Shown here: in pieces, positions 28,990 through 38,623 of the stretch
Numbering within the stretch: the first letter of the stretch is position 1
Layout: each line of letters opens with the position of its first letter
Assembly: GCF_013394165.1 (NCBI RefSeq)
Contig: NZ_CP041330.1
Location: 310,001 to 374,000 of the forward strand
From: Pseudoalteromonas sp. Scap06
GTDB taxonomy: Bacteria > Pseudomonadota > Gammaproteobacteria > Enterobacterales > Alteromonadaceae
Length of the DNA stretch: 64,000 bases
Direction: 5' to 3'
Notes under the pieces: model-generated
The model's input: the letters and a program-made list of their open reading frames with translations, nothing else
Database searches by the model: none
What the model was told of the DNA's origin: nothing
Position numbers and translations under genes: made by a program

Positions 28990-31066
28990 TAAGAAAAATG
29001 GTACTCCCTATATGCATAAAGATGAGTGTTCGCATCACCGTATTTTAACGACGTTGCTATTTGTATTTTTATTACTAATGATGAAAACGGTCAGTGCAGC
29101 TCCTTTACTCTACGACGTTCGATATAACCCATTACTTAAAGGTGAAACCGAATTACAGCTGGTATTTGATGAAGAATTACAGCAACAACCTGATGTACAA
29201 GTTTTTAATAATCCGGCACGGATAGAGTTATTATTTAATGCAGTTGAACTAGATGAAGGGTTGGCAAATATTGTTATTAACCAAGCAGGGATAAGTAACA
29301 TTAGTAGCATGATGACTAGTGCAGGTTTAAAAGTAACCATTAACTTGGAGCGATTAAAAATTTATGAGGCTGAAGTTAATAACAACCTATTTTCAATAAG
29401 AATATCTGATAACCCTCTAGCAAAACAAATCGTAACAACCAGTGAAGATGCACCTGCTCGTGCCTCTAATTATATCAATGGCATTCAAGCAATTGATTTT
29501 CGCCGCGGTGAAAAAGGTGAAGCAAAAGTACTTGTTTATCTGCAAGATACACAGGCCGCTATCGAGGTTCATGAAAGTGGCGGGAAAATCATTGCAGAGT
29601 TTCACCATACCGATATTTTAGATGACTTATTGTATGAATTAGACGTACTCGATTTTGGTACTGTGGTGAGCAGTATAGAAACGTTTAAGGAAGATAATCT
29701 GACACGCATTGTAATTGAACCTAATAAAGCTTTTGCTTACACGTATCAGCAAATAGAAAATATTTTTACCTTAACGGTTGAGAAAGACGAGACTCAAAAT
29801 GGATTCTTAGATGGAGGTAAAGAGTACTTAGGCCGTCCTATGACGCTTAACTTTCAGGATATCTCTGTGCGTGCTGTATTACAGATTATTGCGGGCTACA
29901 ATGACTTTAACTTGGTAACTAGTGACTCAGTGACTGGCAACATTACCCTTCGCTTAGATGGTGTTCCTTGGGATCAGGCGTTAGACGTAGTACTAAGAAT
30001 AAAAGGTTTAGACAAACGTATGGATGGCTCTATTTTAATGGTAGCGCCATCTGAAGAGCTTGCTGCCCGTGAAGCAAAAGAGTTAAAAGCAAAGCAACAA
30101 GTAGAGGATTTAGAGCCACTATATAGCGAATACATCCGTTTAAATTACGCCAAAGCAGAAGATTTTGCCGACTTACTAAAAACAGATACCAATAGTATTA
30201 TTACAGCGAGAGGCAGCGTGTCTGTTGATCAGCGAACTAATACGCTACTAATGAAAGATACCGCAAAAAGCATTGAAAGTGTTCGCCGCATGGTCGAAAC
30301 CTTAGACATCCCCGTCAAACAAGTGGTTATAGAGGCGCGCATGGTAACCGTTCGTGATAATGTAACCGAAGACTTAGGCGTTCGTTGGGGGTTCAGTGAT
30401 CAGCAAGGTTCTGATGGTGTTTCTGGTACATTAGAAGGTGCTGAAACAATTTCTAATGGAAATATTCCGAGTCTTACAGATCGACTCAATGTTAATTTAC
30501 CCGTAGCGAATCCATCGGCAAGTATTGGTATGCATATAGCCAAACTAGCTAATGGAACATTAATTGATTTAGAATTAACCGCGCTCGAAGAAGAGAATAA
30601 GGGTGAAATTATAGCGAGTCCGCGTATCACTGCTGCTAACCAGCAAAAAGCACGCATTGAGCAAGGTACTGAGATCCCCTATGTTGAATCTGCTTCGAGT
30701 GGCGCAACAACCGTAAGCTTTAAAAAAGCAGTGTTGAGTTTAGAGGTGACACCTCATATCACACCAGACAACAAAGTTATTTTAAACTTAATAATTACTC
30801 AAGACACCCGTGGTGATACCGTTCAAACAGGAACTGGCCCAGCTGTTGCCATTGATACGCAACAAATTGAGACTCAAGTTCTCGTTGAGAATGGACAAAC
30901 GGTAGTGTTGGGTGGTATTTTTCAACAGCAAATTATTAATTCGACCAAAAAAGTACCTTTATTGGGCGACCTTCCTTACGTAGGAAGACTATTTAAAAGC
31001 ACAAGCGAGTTTAATGAAAAGCGCGAACTGCTGATTTTTGTCACACCTAAAATTCAAATAGACTAA
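28976..31066 (+). CDS. pilQ: Type IV pilus secretin PilQ
   Basis: 696 residues. A long N-terminus with a hydrophobic signal (about 25-42, cleavage near VSAAP) is followed by two AMIN-type peptidoglycan-binding domains (about 45-260), an STN/N0 domain (MTLNFQDISVRAVLQIIA), an N1 domain and the C-terminal secretin domain (VPLLGDLPYVGRLFKS). It forms the outer-membrane pore for pilus fibres. An in-frame ATG at residue 13 is a possible alternative start, closer to the signal peptide. It is the last gene of the operon; the element at 31073-31121 follows. Confidence 0.95.
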   Translation: MAQINKKNGTPYMHKDECSHHRILTTLLFVFLLLMMKTVSAAPLLYDVRYNPLLKGETELQLVFDEELQQQPDVQVFNNPARIELLFNAVELDEGLANIVINQAGISNISSMMTSAGLKVTINLERLKIYEAEVNNNLFSIRISDNPLAKQIVTTSEDAPARASNYINGIQAIDFRRGEKGEAKVLVYLQDTQAAIEVHESGGKIIAEFHHTDILDDLLYELDVLDFGTVVSSIETFKEDNLTRIVIEPNKAFAYTYQQIENIFTLTVEKDETQNGFLDGGKEYLGRPMTLNFQDISVRAVLQIIAGYNDFNLVTSDSVTGNITLRLDGVPWDQALDVVLRIKGLDKRMDGSILMVAPSEELAAREAKELKAKQQVEDLEPLYSEYIRLNYAKAEDFADLLKTDTNSIITARGSVSVDQRTNTLLMKDTAKSIESVRRMVETLDIPVKQVVIEARMVTVRDNVTEDLGVRWGFSDQQGSDGVSGTLEGAETISNGNIPSLTDRLNVNLPVANPSASIGMHIAKLANGTLIDLELTALEEENKGEIIASPRITAANQQKARIEQGTEIPYVESASSGATTVSFKKAVLSLEVTPHITPDNKVILNLIITQDTRGDTVQTGTGPAVAIDTQQIETQVLVENGQTVVLGGIFQQQIINSTKKVPLLGDLPYVGRLFKSTSEFNEKRELLIFVTPKIQID

Positions 31067-31072
31067 TTACCT

Positions 31073-31121
31073 AACCTGAATTCTGCAGAGATAGATTAAC
31101 TCTTCAGGGCTCAGGTTATTC
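31073..31121. repeat. Short inverted-repeat element, apparent deletion relative of the 816-1006 element
   Basis: Two imperfect 18-base arms (14 of 18 pairing; shared AACCTGA, CTG and AGAG blocks) surround the loop ATAGATTAA, seven bases after the pilQ stop. On the minus strand it reads TAACCTGA, AATCTATCTC, then TTCAGGTTA, matching first the left end and then the right end of the 191-bp element near position 816. The hairpin could also serve as the pilQ transcript end, although no clear T-run follows. Confidence 0.5.
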
Positions 31122-31563
31122 AAACTATCTAGGCTGAACAACAAGCTAGATGGTTTTGGCATGTTATTTAGTTATCTTGGTGTGAACACTCCCTGTAAAT
31201 GTACAATTAGGCAGTATATAATTTTTATTGTGTACTGTACTGCGGATGCATTTTAAGACTGCGTTAATGTTGCTTGTAACTGAGTTTTTTGTGAAATTAC
31301 TATGCAAAAGCGTTTACCAAGTAACACGTAGTAGCCTTTAATTGCATAAATTTTAACCCTAGAAGATAAATTTGCCTATAATAAGGTGCTTTTTTGTTAA
31401 CCAATGGGTAATTATTTAGTTTAATTGCTCGTTATATGGCTTTTTATCCTAATTGACTTGAAATACCCGACCGATTACTGAGATAATCCCTTTCTTAATT
31501 TTGGGGCCAGGTCGTTAGGCGGGGTTTTATTTCAAATTTTAGAGTTCGTTTGTACTAAAAGAT
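31122..31563. other. Intergenic region with predicted aroK promoter
   Basis: About 440 bp with no usable frame between pilQ and aroK. The most promoter-like signal is TTGAAA (31458-31463) and GATAAT (31482-31487), 18 bp apart, giving an aroK leader of about 70 bases. The rest is AT-rich with no feature I can name. Confidence 0.45.
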
Positions 31564-32082
31564 ATGGCTGAGAAACGTAATATATTTCTAGTTGGCCCCA
31601 TGGGGGCTGGCAAAAGCACGATTGGTCGTCACATCGCTGACCAATTACACCTTGAATTTGTTGATTCTGATCAAGAAATCGAACGTCGTACGGGCGCAGA
31701 TATTGCCTGGGTATTCGATCTTGAAGGTGAAGAAGGCTTTAGACTTCGTGAAGAATCTGTTATTGGCGATTTAACCGAGATGCAAGGTATTGTTCTTGCT
31801 ACTGGTGGTGGCTCAGTAATGAGTAAAGAAGTTCGAAACAAGCTTTCGGCTCGCGGTATTGTAGTATACCTAGAGACACCGATTGAAAAGCAAGTTGCAC
31901 GTACGCAACGCGACAAGCGTCGCCCATTACTGCAAACAGAAGAAGCACCTCGTGATGTACTTGAGCGCTTAGCAGAAGAGCGTGAACCATTATACAAAGA
32001 AGTAGCTGATTTTGTTGTACGCACTGATGAGCAGAGCGCGAAAGTTGTTGCTAACCAAATAATCGAGAAATTGGATTTTTAA
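31564..32082 (+). CDS. aroK: Shikimate kinase
   Basis: 172 residues. It phosphorylates shikimate at O3 with ATP, step five of chorismate synthesis. The P-loop GPMGAGKST is at 11-19, shikimate-binding residues lie in [18 protein letters not shown] and GFRLRE, the GGG motif in LATGGGSV, and the lid arginines in DKRRPLL. It heads the conserved aroK-aroB-damX-dam run; aroB follows after 28 bases. Confidence 0.96.
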   Translation: MAEKRNIFLVGPMGAGKSTIGRHIADQLHLEFVDSDQEIERRTGADIAWVFDLEGEEGFRLREESVIGDLTEMQGIVLATGGGSVMSKEVRNKLSARGIVVYLETPIEKQVARTQRDKRRPLLQTEEAPRDVLERLAEEREPLYKEVADFVVRTDEQSAKVVANQIIEKLDF

Positions 32083-32110
32083 AAGCCAGTATTAAAAGGA
32101 CTAACCCAGC

Positions 32111-33181
32111 ATGCTTGAATTAACTGTTAATTTAGACGAGCGAAGTTATCCTATTTATATTGGTCAATCTGCACTTCAAGATACAGGCCGTCTAATCCAT
32201 CACATTGGTGATTGTCGGCCTATCATCATCACTAATGACACTATTGCGCCGCTCTATCTTCAGCAGTTGCTTGACTCATTATCACAGCAAAACCCACTTC
32301 ATTTTATTATTCCAGATGGCGAGCAATATAAATCACTCACCTGGTTTGAAAAAATATCAGCATTCTTACTTGAAAATAACTGCGGTCGTGACACCTGTTT
32401 AATTGCATTAGGTGGTGGCGTAGTTGGCGATTTAACTGGTTTTGTTGCGGCCTGCTATCAGCGCGGTGTGCCTTTTATTCAAATACCTACCACGTTATTA
32501 TCTCAAGTAGATTCCTCCGTTGGTGGTAAAACAGCAGTAAACCATCCGCTTGGTAAAAATATGATAGGGTCTTTTTACCAACCACAAGCTGTGTTTGTAG
32601 ATACGCGTTCGCTACATACTTTACCTACCCGTGAGTTTGCTGCAGGCATGGCTGAAGTTATTAAATATGGCCTGATTTACGATACTGAATTGTTTGCTTA
32701 TTTAGAGCAAAATATCACTCAATTACAACAGTTAGATGAAGCCTGTTTACAGCATATTATTTTTAGATGCTGTGAAATTAAAGCACTCATCGTTGCTCAA
32801 GATGAGAAAGAGCAAGGCTTGCGTGCACTATTAAATTTAGGACACACGTTTGCCCATGCAATAGAAGCACAAATGGGGTACGGCGTGTGGTTACATGGTG
32901 AAGCCGTAGCGACAGGTATGGTGCTTGCTGCCAAGCTTGCTCATACTCGTAACGATTTAACACAGCAAGACCTAGAGCGTATTGCTACATTAATAGCAGC
33001 ATATAATTTACCAATCGATATCCCTAATGATATGACCAGTGAGCAATTTTTACTGCATATGCGCAAAGATAAAAAGAATAAAAAAGGGACGATCCGATTT
33101 ATTTTACCCACCGAATTTGGTCAATGTGCATTAGTTGATGATGTATCAGATGATCAAGTTAGAGCATTGATCGAGCAATAA
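32111..33181 (+). CDS. aroB: 3-dehydroquinate synthase
   Basis: 356 residues. It converts DAHP to 3-dehydroquinate, the second shikimate-pathway step, using NAD+ and a divalent metal. Family signatures are visible: GEQYKS, the glycine-rich GGGVVGDLTGFVAA, TTLLSQVDSSVGGKTAVN, and the metal-binding LNLGHTFAHAIE and LHGEAV. Its TAA is immediately followed by the damX ATG. Confidence 0.97.
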   Translation: MLELTVNLDERSYPIYIGQSALQDTGRLIHHIGDCRPIIITNDTIAPLYLQQLLDSLSQQNPLHFIIPDGEQYKSLTWFEKISAFLLENNCGRDTCLIALGGGVVGDLTGFVAACYQRGVPFIQIPTTLLSQVDSSVGGKTAVNHPLGKNMIGSFYQPQAVFVDTRSLHTLPTREFAAGMAEVIKYGLIYDTELFAYLEQNITQLQQLDEACLQHIIFRCCEIKALIVAQDEKEQGLRALLNLGHTFAHAIEAQMGYGVWLHGEAVATGMVLAAKLAHTRNDLTQQDLERIATLIAAYNLPIDIPNDMTSEQFLLHMRKDKKNKKGTIRFILPTEFGQCALVDDVSDDQVRALIEQ

Positions 33182-34519
33182 ATGCAGTCACAAATTTTAC
33201 CAAGCCGTGCGGCTTTGGTGGATAGAATCGCATTACAATTTGAATATGGTCAAAACTTAATTGTTTTATTAGGCACCTCTGGTCTGGGTAAAAGCTATTT
33301 GCTTGAAACCTTCATTACTGATAAATATAACGATTTTAATAAAGCATTTGTGCAAGTCGGTGCCCAGATGACTGATGTGCAGTTAATGACTCAGTTATTA
33401 GAGCAAAGTTTTAACGCCCCTTTAGTTGATCACAATCTAAGCTTATCGCAAAACTATTATCAATTAGCGAAACAACAACAATGTGGGGCGTGCTTGTGGG
33501 TTGTTGATGGCGGCAGGCACCTATCCGAAGAGCTAATCGCAGAGCTTGAGCTACTATCAAAAAATGCACCTAATGTGCTTTATATTATGATTGCATCACA
33601 GTCTAAATTACCCTTTAAAGATGCAGTAAATATTCATTTAGAACCATTAAATATAGCTGAAAGTAAGCAACTTATGGGGTGGTACTTTACGAACCTACCC
33701 TATGACGAAGATCCTGTCTTTCAAACTTTTTTAGTTGAAGCTCATGGTAACCCAAGCCTGTTATTAGCCTGGCAGCCAAGCGAGCAGGTTGCAGATATTG
33801 TCGTTAAAGATAAGGTATCTTGGCGATTACAGCTGCTCACATTGTTATTAATAATTATGCTGTTGATTATTGGCCTTGTGTACAAAGCCGATATGACCCA
33901 GTGGTGGGAAAATGCTAATCGCCAAATTGATGAGCAAGTGCTATCAACCGCCATTACAACTGAGCAAGCTATTGAAAATAAACCACAGAAGCGAGTGCCT
34001 TTAAGTAGTGAGCCGCCAGCAGCTGTCCTTCAAAAGCTCACCCAAAAAACCAATAACAATGTTCCAGCGATTGTTGGGAGCTTAACGGAATCAACGAATG
34101 TTGTTGAACAGGAAAAGCCGGCATCAAAACCCGTTGAAGAAAAGCCGGCATCAAAACCCGTTGAAGAAAAGCCGGTTACTAAACCTGCCCAGACAAAGCC
34201 GCAAAACCCAATAGTAAAAATATCCAGTAATTGGTACTTACAACAACCTGAGGATAATTTTGTTATTCAGCTCTTAGCTGTAACTCAGCAGCAGGTAGGG
34301 AACGAGTTTATTGTTGAACATAAGCTAGAAAATATCACTAATACCTACCAAACTAAACGAAATGGTAAAATGTGGTGGGTAGTAACTACAGGCAACTTTG
34401 TTAGCTTAAATGAGGCAAAACAAGCACTGCAAGTACTTCCTGCTGAGGTTAGAAAAAATAAACCTTTCTATAAAAAAATTAGTAAAATAAAACAAGAAAT
34501 TGCACGAGTTGATCAGTAA
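33182..34519 (+). CDS. damX: DamX-like cell division protein (AAA ATPase plus SPOR domain)
   Basis: 445 residues. The N-terminal cytoplasmic ATPase-like domain has a P-loop (GTSGLGKS, 31-38) and a Walker B-like LWVVDGG. One transmembrane helix lies at about 217-235. A Lys/Pro/Glu-rich periplasmic linker follows, then a C-terminal SPOR domain (about 342-440). DamX localises to the septum through SPOR binding to denuded glycan. The linker contains a tandem DNA repeat: two identical 27-bp units at 34112-34138 and 34139-34165 and a diverged third to 34192. Position between aroB and dam is conserved. Confidence 0.9.
   Translation: MQSQILPSRAALVDRIALQFEYGQNLIVLLGTSGLGKSYLLETFITDKYNDFNKAFVQVGAQMTDVQLMTQLLEQSFNAPLVDHNLSLSQNYYQLAKQQQCGACLWVVDGGRHLSEELIAELELLSKNAPNVLYIMIASQSKLPFKDAVNIHLEPLNIAESKQLMGWYFTNLPYDEDPVFQTFLVEAHGNPSLLLAWQPSEQVADIVVKDKVSWRLQLLTLLLIIMLLIIGLVYKADMTQWWENANRQIDEQVLSTAITTEQAIENKPQKRVPLSSEPPAAVLQKLTQKTNNNVPAIVGSLTESTNVVEQEKPASKPVEEKPASKPVEEKPVTKPAQTKPQNPIVKISSNWYLQQPEDNFVIQLLAVTQQQVGNEFIVEHKLENITNTYQTKRNGKMWWVVTTGNFVSLNEAKQALQVLPAEVRKNKPFYKKISKIKQEIARVDQ
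34112..34192 (+). repeat. 27-bp tandem repeat in the damX linker
   Basis: Two exact copies encoding EKPASKPVE followed by a diverged copy encoding EKPVTKPAQ. Unit length is a multiple of three, so copy changes alter linker length without breaking the frame. Confidence 0.85.
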
Positions 34520-34572
34520 ACTCAGTAACTTTAGTGTAAAATCGCGCAACACCGAATTGAAGTAAAGAGCCA

Positions 34573-35424
34573 ATGCAGCAAAAGAGTAGAGCCTTCCTTA
34601 AATGGGCTGGCGGAAAATACAGCCTCGTTGAAGATATTAACGCGCGACTAAATCAAGCAAGTAAGCATGCTGATACCTTGGTTGAACCTTTTGTTGGTGC
34701 GGGCTCAGTGTTTTTAAATAGCAACTTTAAACACTATGTACTCAACGATATTAATGCTGATTTAATCAATTTATATAAAGAGCTCAAACGTTCGCCTGAT
34801 GAGTTCATTAGTGATGCTAAAAAGCTTTTTGTTGATTTAAACAACCACTCAGATGCGTATTATGATTATCGTGTGCAGTTTAATCAAAGCAGTGATGTGT
34901 ATGAGCGAGCCATCTTATTTTTATATATGAACCGCCATGGTTATAACGGATTATGCCGCTATAATTTAAAGGGTATTTTTAATGTACCTTTTGGTAAATA
35001 TAAAAAGCCTTATTTTCCTGAAAAAGAAATGTACTTTTTTGCTAGCAAAGCGCAACAAGCTACATTTACTTGCCTAGGATATGATGATGTATTCAAGCTG
35101 GTGCCTAAAAATGCAGTGATTTACTGCGATCCGCCTTATGTGCCATTAAGTAAAACTGCATCTTTTACCTCGTATGCAAAAGGCGGGTTTAATTTGGATG
35201 ATCAGGCTAATTTAGCGAACTTAGCTGAGCAAGCAGCTTTTGAGAATAATACGCCAGTCCTTATTTCAAATCACGATACGGTATGGACACGCAAAATTTA
35301 CAGCCAAGCTTCTTTGGATAAAATTCAGGTTAAACGCACGATTAGCCCAAAAGGCGGTTCACGAAATAAAGTAGATGAGCTAATGGCTATGTACTTAGCA
35401 CCGAAGTCACGGTTGCGTAAATAG
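34573..35424 (+). CDS. dam: DNA adenine methyltransferase (GATC-specific)
   Basis: 283 residues, against 278 in E. coli. It methylates N6 of adenine in GATC, guiding mismatch repair and replication timing. It is an alpha-class D12 methylase: the SAM motif FVGAGSVFLN lies near 40-50 and catalytic DPPY near 185. The N-terminal FLKWAGGKYSL is typical. The last 38 bases overlap the 3' end of the convergent DUF2970 gene. In E. coli dam is followed by rpe; here two opposite-strand genes intervene. Confidence 0.96.
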   Translation: MQQKSRAFLKWAGGKYSLVEDINARLNQASKHADTLVEPFVGAGSVFLNSNFKHYVLNDINADLINLYKELKRSPDEFISDAKKLFVDLNNHSDAYYDYRVQFNQSSDVYERAILFLYMNRHGYNGLCRYNLKGIFNVPFGKYKKPYFPEKEMYFFASKAQQATFTCLGYDDVFKLVPKNAVIYCDPPYVPLSKTASFTSYAKGGFNLDDQANLANLAEQAAFENNTPVLISNHDTVWTRKIYSQASLDKIQVKRTISPKGGSRNKVDELMAMYLAPKSRLRK

Positions 35425-35572
35425 CCAGTACAAATAATACAAAAAGTATCACGGCAATAGCTATTAATGTAATAGGGGAGTGGTGTTTAAAGTCTGTTTG
35501 ACGCTTATCTTCAGATTGCACACCAAAAAATGCCGCTAGCACACTTTGTAACGCGCTTAAGAAATGCTGCAT
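35387..35572 (-). CDS. DUF2970 small membrane protein
   Basis: 61 residues. An N-terminal amphipathic stretch (LSALQSVLAAFFGVQSEDKRQTDFKHH) and one transmembrane helix (about 34-55) fit the DUF2970 pattern, whose function is unknown. The last 12 codons lie antisense to the end of dam. It starts three bases after the stop of the 99-residue gene upstream and lacks a clear ribosome site, which suggests translational coupling. Confidence 0.75.
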   Translation of the reverse strand: MQHFLSALQSVLAAFFGVQSEDKRQTDFKHHSPITLIAIAVILFVLFVLAIYATVTSVLST

Positions 35573-35575
35573 TAA

Positions 35576-35875
35576 TTAAAATAATGGTTTGATTGAAGAT
35601 GGCTTGTGGTTGTCGTCAGTACCTGTTAATAACTCTAGGAAATCTAGGTAATGAAACTGGGCACTGCGGCTATTGCCGGTTAGCCAAGAAGCCCAAGAAG
35701 AGTCTTCTTGAATTTGAATGCAGCGATTTGCGCTATGATTAATAGCGTTAGTTTGATCTTTATGAAGACAAGTGTTGGCTGAACTTAATTCTTGCTCAGT
35801 ATTTGAAGAAAGCGACGCAGCTCCAATAATGACACTTACCGACGTGATTAATAATCCAATTTTAAAAACACGCAT
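35576..35875 (-). CDS. Hypothetical exported protein
   Basis: 99 residues that I do not recognise. An N-terminal hydrophobic segment (about 5-22, basic start MRVFK) looks like a signal peptide, cleaved near AAS, or a membrane anchor. The rest is polar, with two cysteines (NTCLHK and NRCIQI) that could form a disulphide, and an aromatic/acidic C-terminal part (SWASWLTG, FHYLDFLELLTG). It forms a two-gene unit with the DUF2970 gene. AGG eight bases upstream supports the ATG. Confidence 0.6.
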   Translation of the reverse strand: MRVFKIGLLITSVSVIIGAASLSSNTEQELSSANTCLHKDQTNAINHSANRCIQIQEDSSWASWLTGNSRSAQFHYLDFLELLTGTDDNHKPSSIKPLF

Positions 35876-36080
35876 AATATAAACCTAGTAATTTAGTTCT
35901 CCACCAAGCATAACAAACTTGCTTAAATAATACACTTTATTTTTAGCTATATTCAAAGCTAATCATGCCGCAAAATTTGTTTATAAGCGTGATTTATCCT
36001 TTTAGCTCACGCGCTTTGTCGTTGTTATAGTTAATAACAGTTAGTCGCTAGCGTTGCTAATTTAGCGTTATTTTTAAAGG

Positions 36081-36096
36081 TGTTACTTGGGTAACA
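36081..36096. promoter_or_regulatory. Inverted repeat upstream of rpe
   Basis: TGTTAC-TTGG-GTAACA, a perfect 6+4+6 palindrome, 52 bases before rpe and within the 272-bp space between it and the divergent small gene. It looks like a regulator-binding site, but no factor can be named. Confidence 0.35.
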
Positions 36097-36147
36097 TCGT
36101 TAATTAAGTTACATTAACGCCATAAATTATTCATTAATGGATTAGCA

Positions 36148-36831
36148 ATGCTCAATTGTGAACAAAAATACTTAATAGCGCCCTCAATTTTATCCGCAGA
36201 CTTTGCACGCCTTGGCGAAGATGTTGACAGAGTCTTAGCTGCAGGGGCTGATGTTGTCCATTTTGATGTAATGGATAACCATTACGTACCTAACTTAACA
36301 ATAGGCCCAATGGTGTGTAAAGCACTTCGCGATTACGGGATTAAAGCTCCTATTGATGTTCATTTAATGGTGAAACCGGTAGATAGTTTAATTCCACAAT
36401 TTGCCGAGGCGGGGGCGTCAATTATTACCTTTCATCCAGAAGCCAGTGAGCATATTGACCGCACTTTACAATTGATAAAAGATCAAGGTTGCCAAGCAGG
36501 TCTAGCTTTTAATCCTGCAACGAGTTTAAGCTACCTTGATCATGTAATGGATAAAATAGATGTTATTTTATTAATGTCGGTGAACCCCGGATTTGGTGGG
36601 CAAAGTTTTATTCCACAAACACTTGAGAAACTGCGAGAGGCAAAGCAACGCATTATTGATTCTGGGCGTGATATTCGCCTAGAAGTTGATGGCGGTATTA
36701 AAGTAGATAATATTGCAGCGGCGGCTGAAGCGGGTGCTGACATGTTTGTTGCAGGCTCTGCTATTTTTAATCAGCCTGACTATAAAAGCGTAATTGATGA
36801 AATGCGCCAACAATTAGAAAGTATTAAGTAA
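36148..36831 (+). CDS. rpe: Ribulose-phosphate 3-epimerase
   Basis: 227 residues. It interconverts ribulose 5-phosphate and xylulose 5-phosphate in the pentose phosphate pathway, by a TIM-barrel, metal-assisted mechanism. The motifs [46 protein letters not shown] and LEVDGGI carry the metal ligands and catalytic aspartates. Its stop overlaps the gph start by one base (TAATG). Confidence 0.97.
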   Translation: MLNCEQKYLIAPSILSADFARLGEDVDRVLAAGADVVHFDVMDNHYVPNLTIGPMVCKALRDYGIKAPIDVHLMVKPVDSLIPQFAEAGASIITFHPEASEHIDRTLQLIKDQGCQAGLAFNPATSLSYLDHVMDKIDVILLMSVNPGFGGQSFIPQTLEKLREAKQRIIDSGRDIRLEVDGGIKVDNIAAAAEAGADMFVAGSAIFNQPDYKSVIDEMRQQLESIK

Positions 36832-37496
36832 TGAAATATGATGCGGCACTATTTGACTTAGACGGCACGCTAGTTGACAGCGTGTATGACTTATATATGG
36901 CCTTAAATCTTACGCTAAGTGATTTAGCGTTTCCCATAGTCAGTCAGCGATTAGTTGAAAGCTGGGTAGGTAATGGCATTGAGGTGTTAGTAAAGCGAGC
37001 TCTTTGCGGTGATATACAAATTAGTGAACACCTTGATGAGACTCTGAGTGAGCGAGCCATTAAGCTTTTTTATCAACATTACAGTGAGCTGGTTGGTGAA
37101 TACAGCGTATTATATCAGCATGTTGAAACGGGCCTTGCTGCTCTCAGTGGTATGCCCAAAGCACTTATTACCAATAAAGCACGCCGCTTTACCGAACTAC
37201 TTTTAGATAAACTGGCTATTCGCAGTCATTTTGAGGTGATTGTTTGCGGTGACGACATGGCAAAAAAACCGTCACCTGAGCCACTCTTATTTGCTTGTAA
37301 TGCATTGAATATTTCGCCAGATAAAGCCATTATGATTGGTGATTCAAAGAGTGACATACTGGCAGCACAAGCCGCCAATATTGATGTGATAGCTCTTACT
37401 TATGGGTATCATCAAGGAGAGCAGCTCGGGGATTATAATCCACAGTACCTATGCGATAACTTCTTAGCTATAATACCCACACTTACACAGCGTTAA
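36831..37496 (+). CDS. gph: Phosphoglycolate phosphatase (HAD family)
   Basis: 221 residues. The HAD nucleophile motif DLDGTLVDS is at about 9-17, motif II is ALITNKA, and motif III/IV is KPSPEP with MIGDSKSD. It removes phosphate from 2-phosphoglycolate produced during DNA repair. The name rests on position between rpe and trpS, the same as in E. coli; HAD specificity cannot be proved from sequence alone. Confidence 0.9.
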   Translation: MKYDAALFDLDGTLVDSVYDLYMALNLTLSDLAFPIVSQRLVESWVGNGIEVLVKRALCGDIQISEHLDETLSERAIKLFYQHYSELVGEYSVLYQHVETGLAALSGMPKALITNKARRFTELLLDKLAIRSHFEVIVCGDDMAKKPSPEPLLFACNALNISPDKAIMIGDSKSDILAAQAANIDVIALTYGYHQGEQLGDYNPQYLCDNFLAIIPTLTQR

Positions 37497-37529
37497 AATT
37501 TTTAATCAATTAAACACTAAAGGAAAATC

Positions 37530-38534
37530 ATGAGTAAACCAGTAGTTTTAAGTGGCATTCAGCCAACCGGTGGTATGACAATAGGCAACTATGTTGGCGC
37601 TATTAACCAGTGGCTAAAGCTACAGGAAGACCACGAAAGTTTCTTTATGCTTGTTGATTTGCACGCAATTACTGTTCGCCAAGAGCCTGAGCTTCTTCGA
37701 TCTCGTGTGTTAGACGGTATAGCCTTATATGCAGCGTGCGGTATTGACCCTGAAAAGTCTGCGCTTTTTGTGCAATCACAAGTGCCTGAACACGCACAGT
37801 TAGCGTGGGTATTAAATTGTTACGCACAAATGGGTGAGCTTAACCGCATGACTCAGTTTAAAGATAAGTCATCTAAGCATGCTAACAATGTAAACGTAGG
37901 TTTATTTTCGTATCCAGTATTACAAGCAGCAGATATTTTATTGTATCAAGCTGACCAAGTGCCAGTAGGGGACGATCAAAAGCAGCATCTAGAGCTAACG
38001 CGTGATATAGCTACTCGCTTTAATAACTTGTACGGCGACGTATTTAAATTACCTGAGCCATATATTCCAGAATTTGGCGCACGCGTAATGAGCCTTCAAG
38101 ATCCGCTTAAAAAGATGTCTAAGTCAGATGAAAACCCAAATGGTTACATCATGCTATTAGATGAGCCTAAAAAGATCGAGAAAAAGCTTAAAAAAGCAGT
38201 AACCGATTCAGATGAGCAAGCACGTATTTACTTTGATCGTACAGAAAAGCCTGGTGTTTCTAACTTACTTACTTTATTAAGCGTGGCGACTAAGCGCTCA
38301 ATTGAAGATTTGGTGCCAGAGTACGAAGATAAAATGTACGGCCACCTGAAAAAAGACACTGCAGATGCGGTAGTGAATATGATTGAGCCAATCCAAGCAC
38401 GTTTTAAAGAGATCAGAGAAGATCAAAACCTACTTGATAGCATCATGAAATCAGGTGCAGAAAAGGCCAGTGTACGTGCAGAAAAAACACTTAAATCGGT
38501 ATACGATGCACTAGGATTTATTCCTCGTACATAA
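37530..38534 (+). CDS. trpS: Tryptophanyl-tRNA synthetase
   Basis: 334 residues, the same length as the E. coli enzyme. It is a class I synthetase: the HIGH-equivalent TIGN lies in [16 protein letters not shown] near 10-20 and KMSKS in [10 protein letters not shown] near 195. It charges tRNA-Trp. AAAGGAAA precedes the ATG. It is the last gene of the run, ended by a strong hairpin. Confidence 0.97.
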   Translation: MSKPVVLSGIQPTGGMTIGNYVGAINQWLKLQEDHESFFMLVDLHAITVRQEPELLRSRVLDGIALYAACGIDPEKSALFVQSQVPEHAQLAWVLNCYAQMGELNRMTQFKDKSSKHANNVNVGLFSYPVLQAADILLYQADQVPVGDDQKQHLELTRDIATRFNNLYGDVFKLPEPYIPEFGARVMSLQDPLKKMSKSDENPNGYIMLLDEPKKIEKKLKKAVTDSDEQARIYFDRTEKPGVSNLLTLLSVATKRSIEDLVPEYEDKMYGHLKKDTADAVVNMIEPIQARFKEIREDQNLLDSIMKSGAEKASVRAEKTLKSVYDALGFIPRT

Positions 38535-38558
38535 TTTGATTTATTAGAATAAGCGTAA

Positions 38559-38587
38559 AAAAATGCCGCTAATTTAGCGGCATTTTT
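38559..38587. terminator. Bidirectional terminator between trpS and uvrA
   Basis: AAAAATGCCGCTAA / TTAGCGGCATTTTT, nearly loopless perfect palindrome with A and T tracts, between convergent genes. Confidence 0.9.
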
Positions 38588-38623
38588 GTGTAACTTTTAA
38601 TAAGTACTTTTTTATAATTTATA

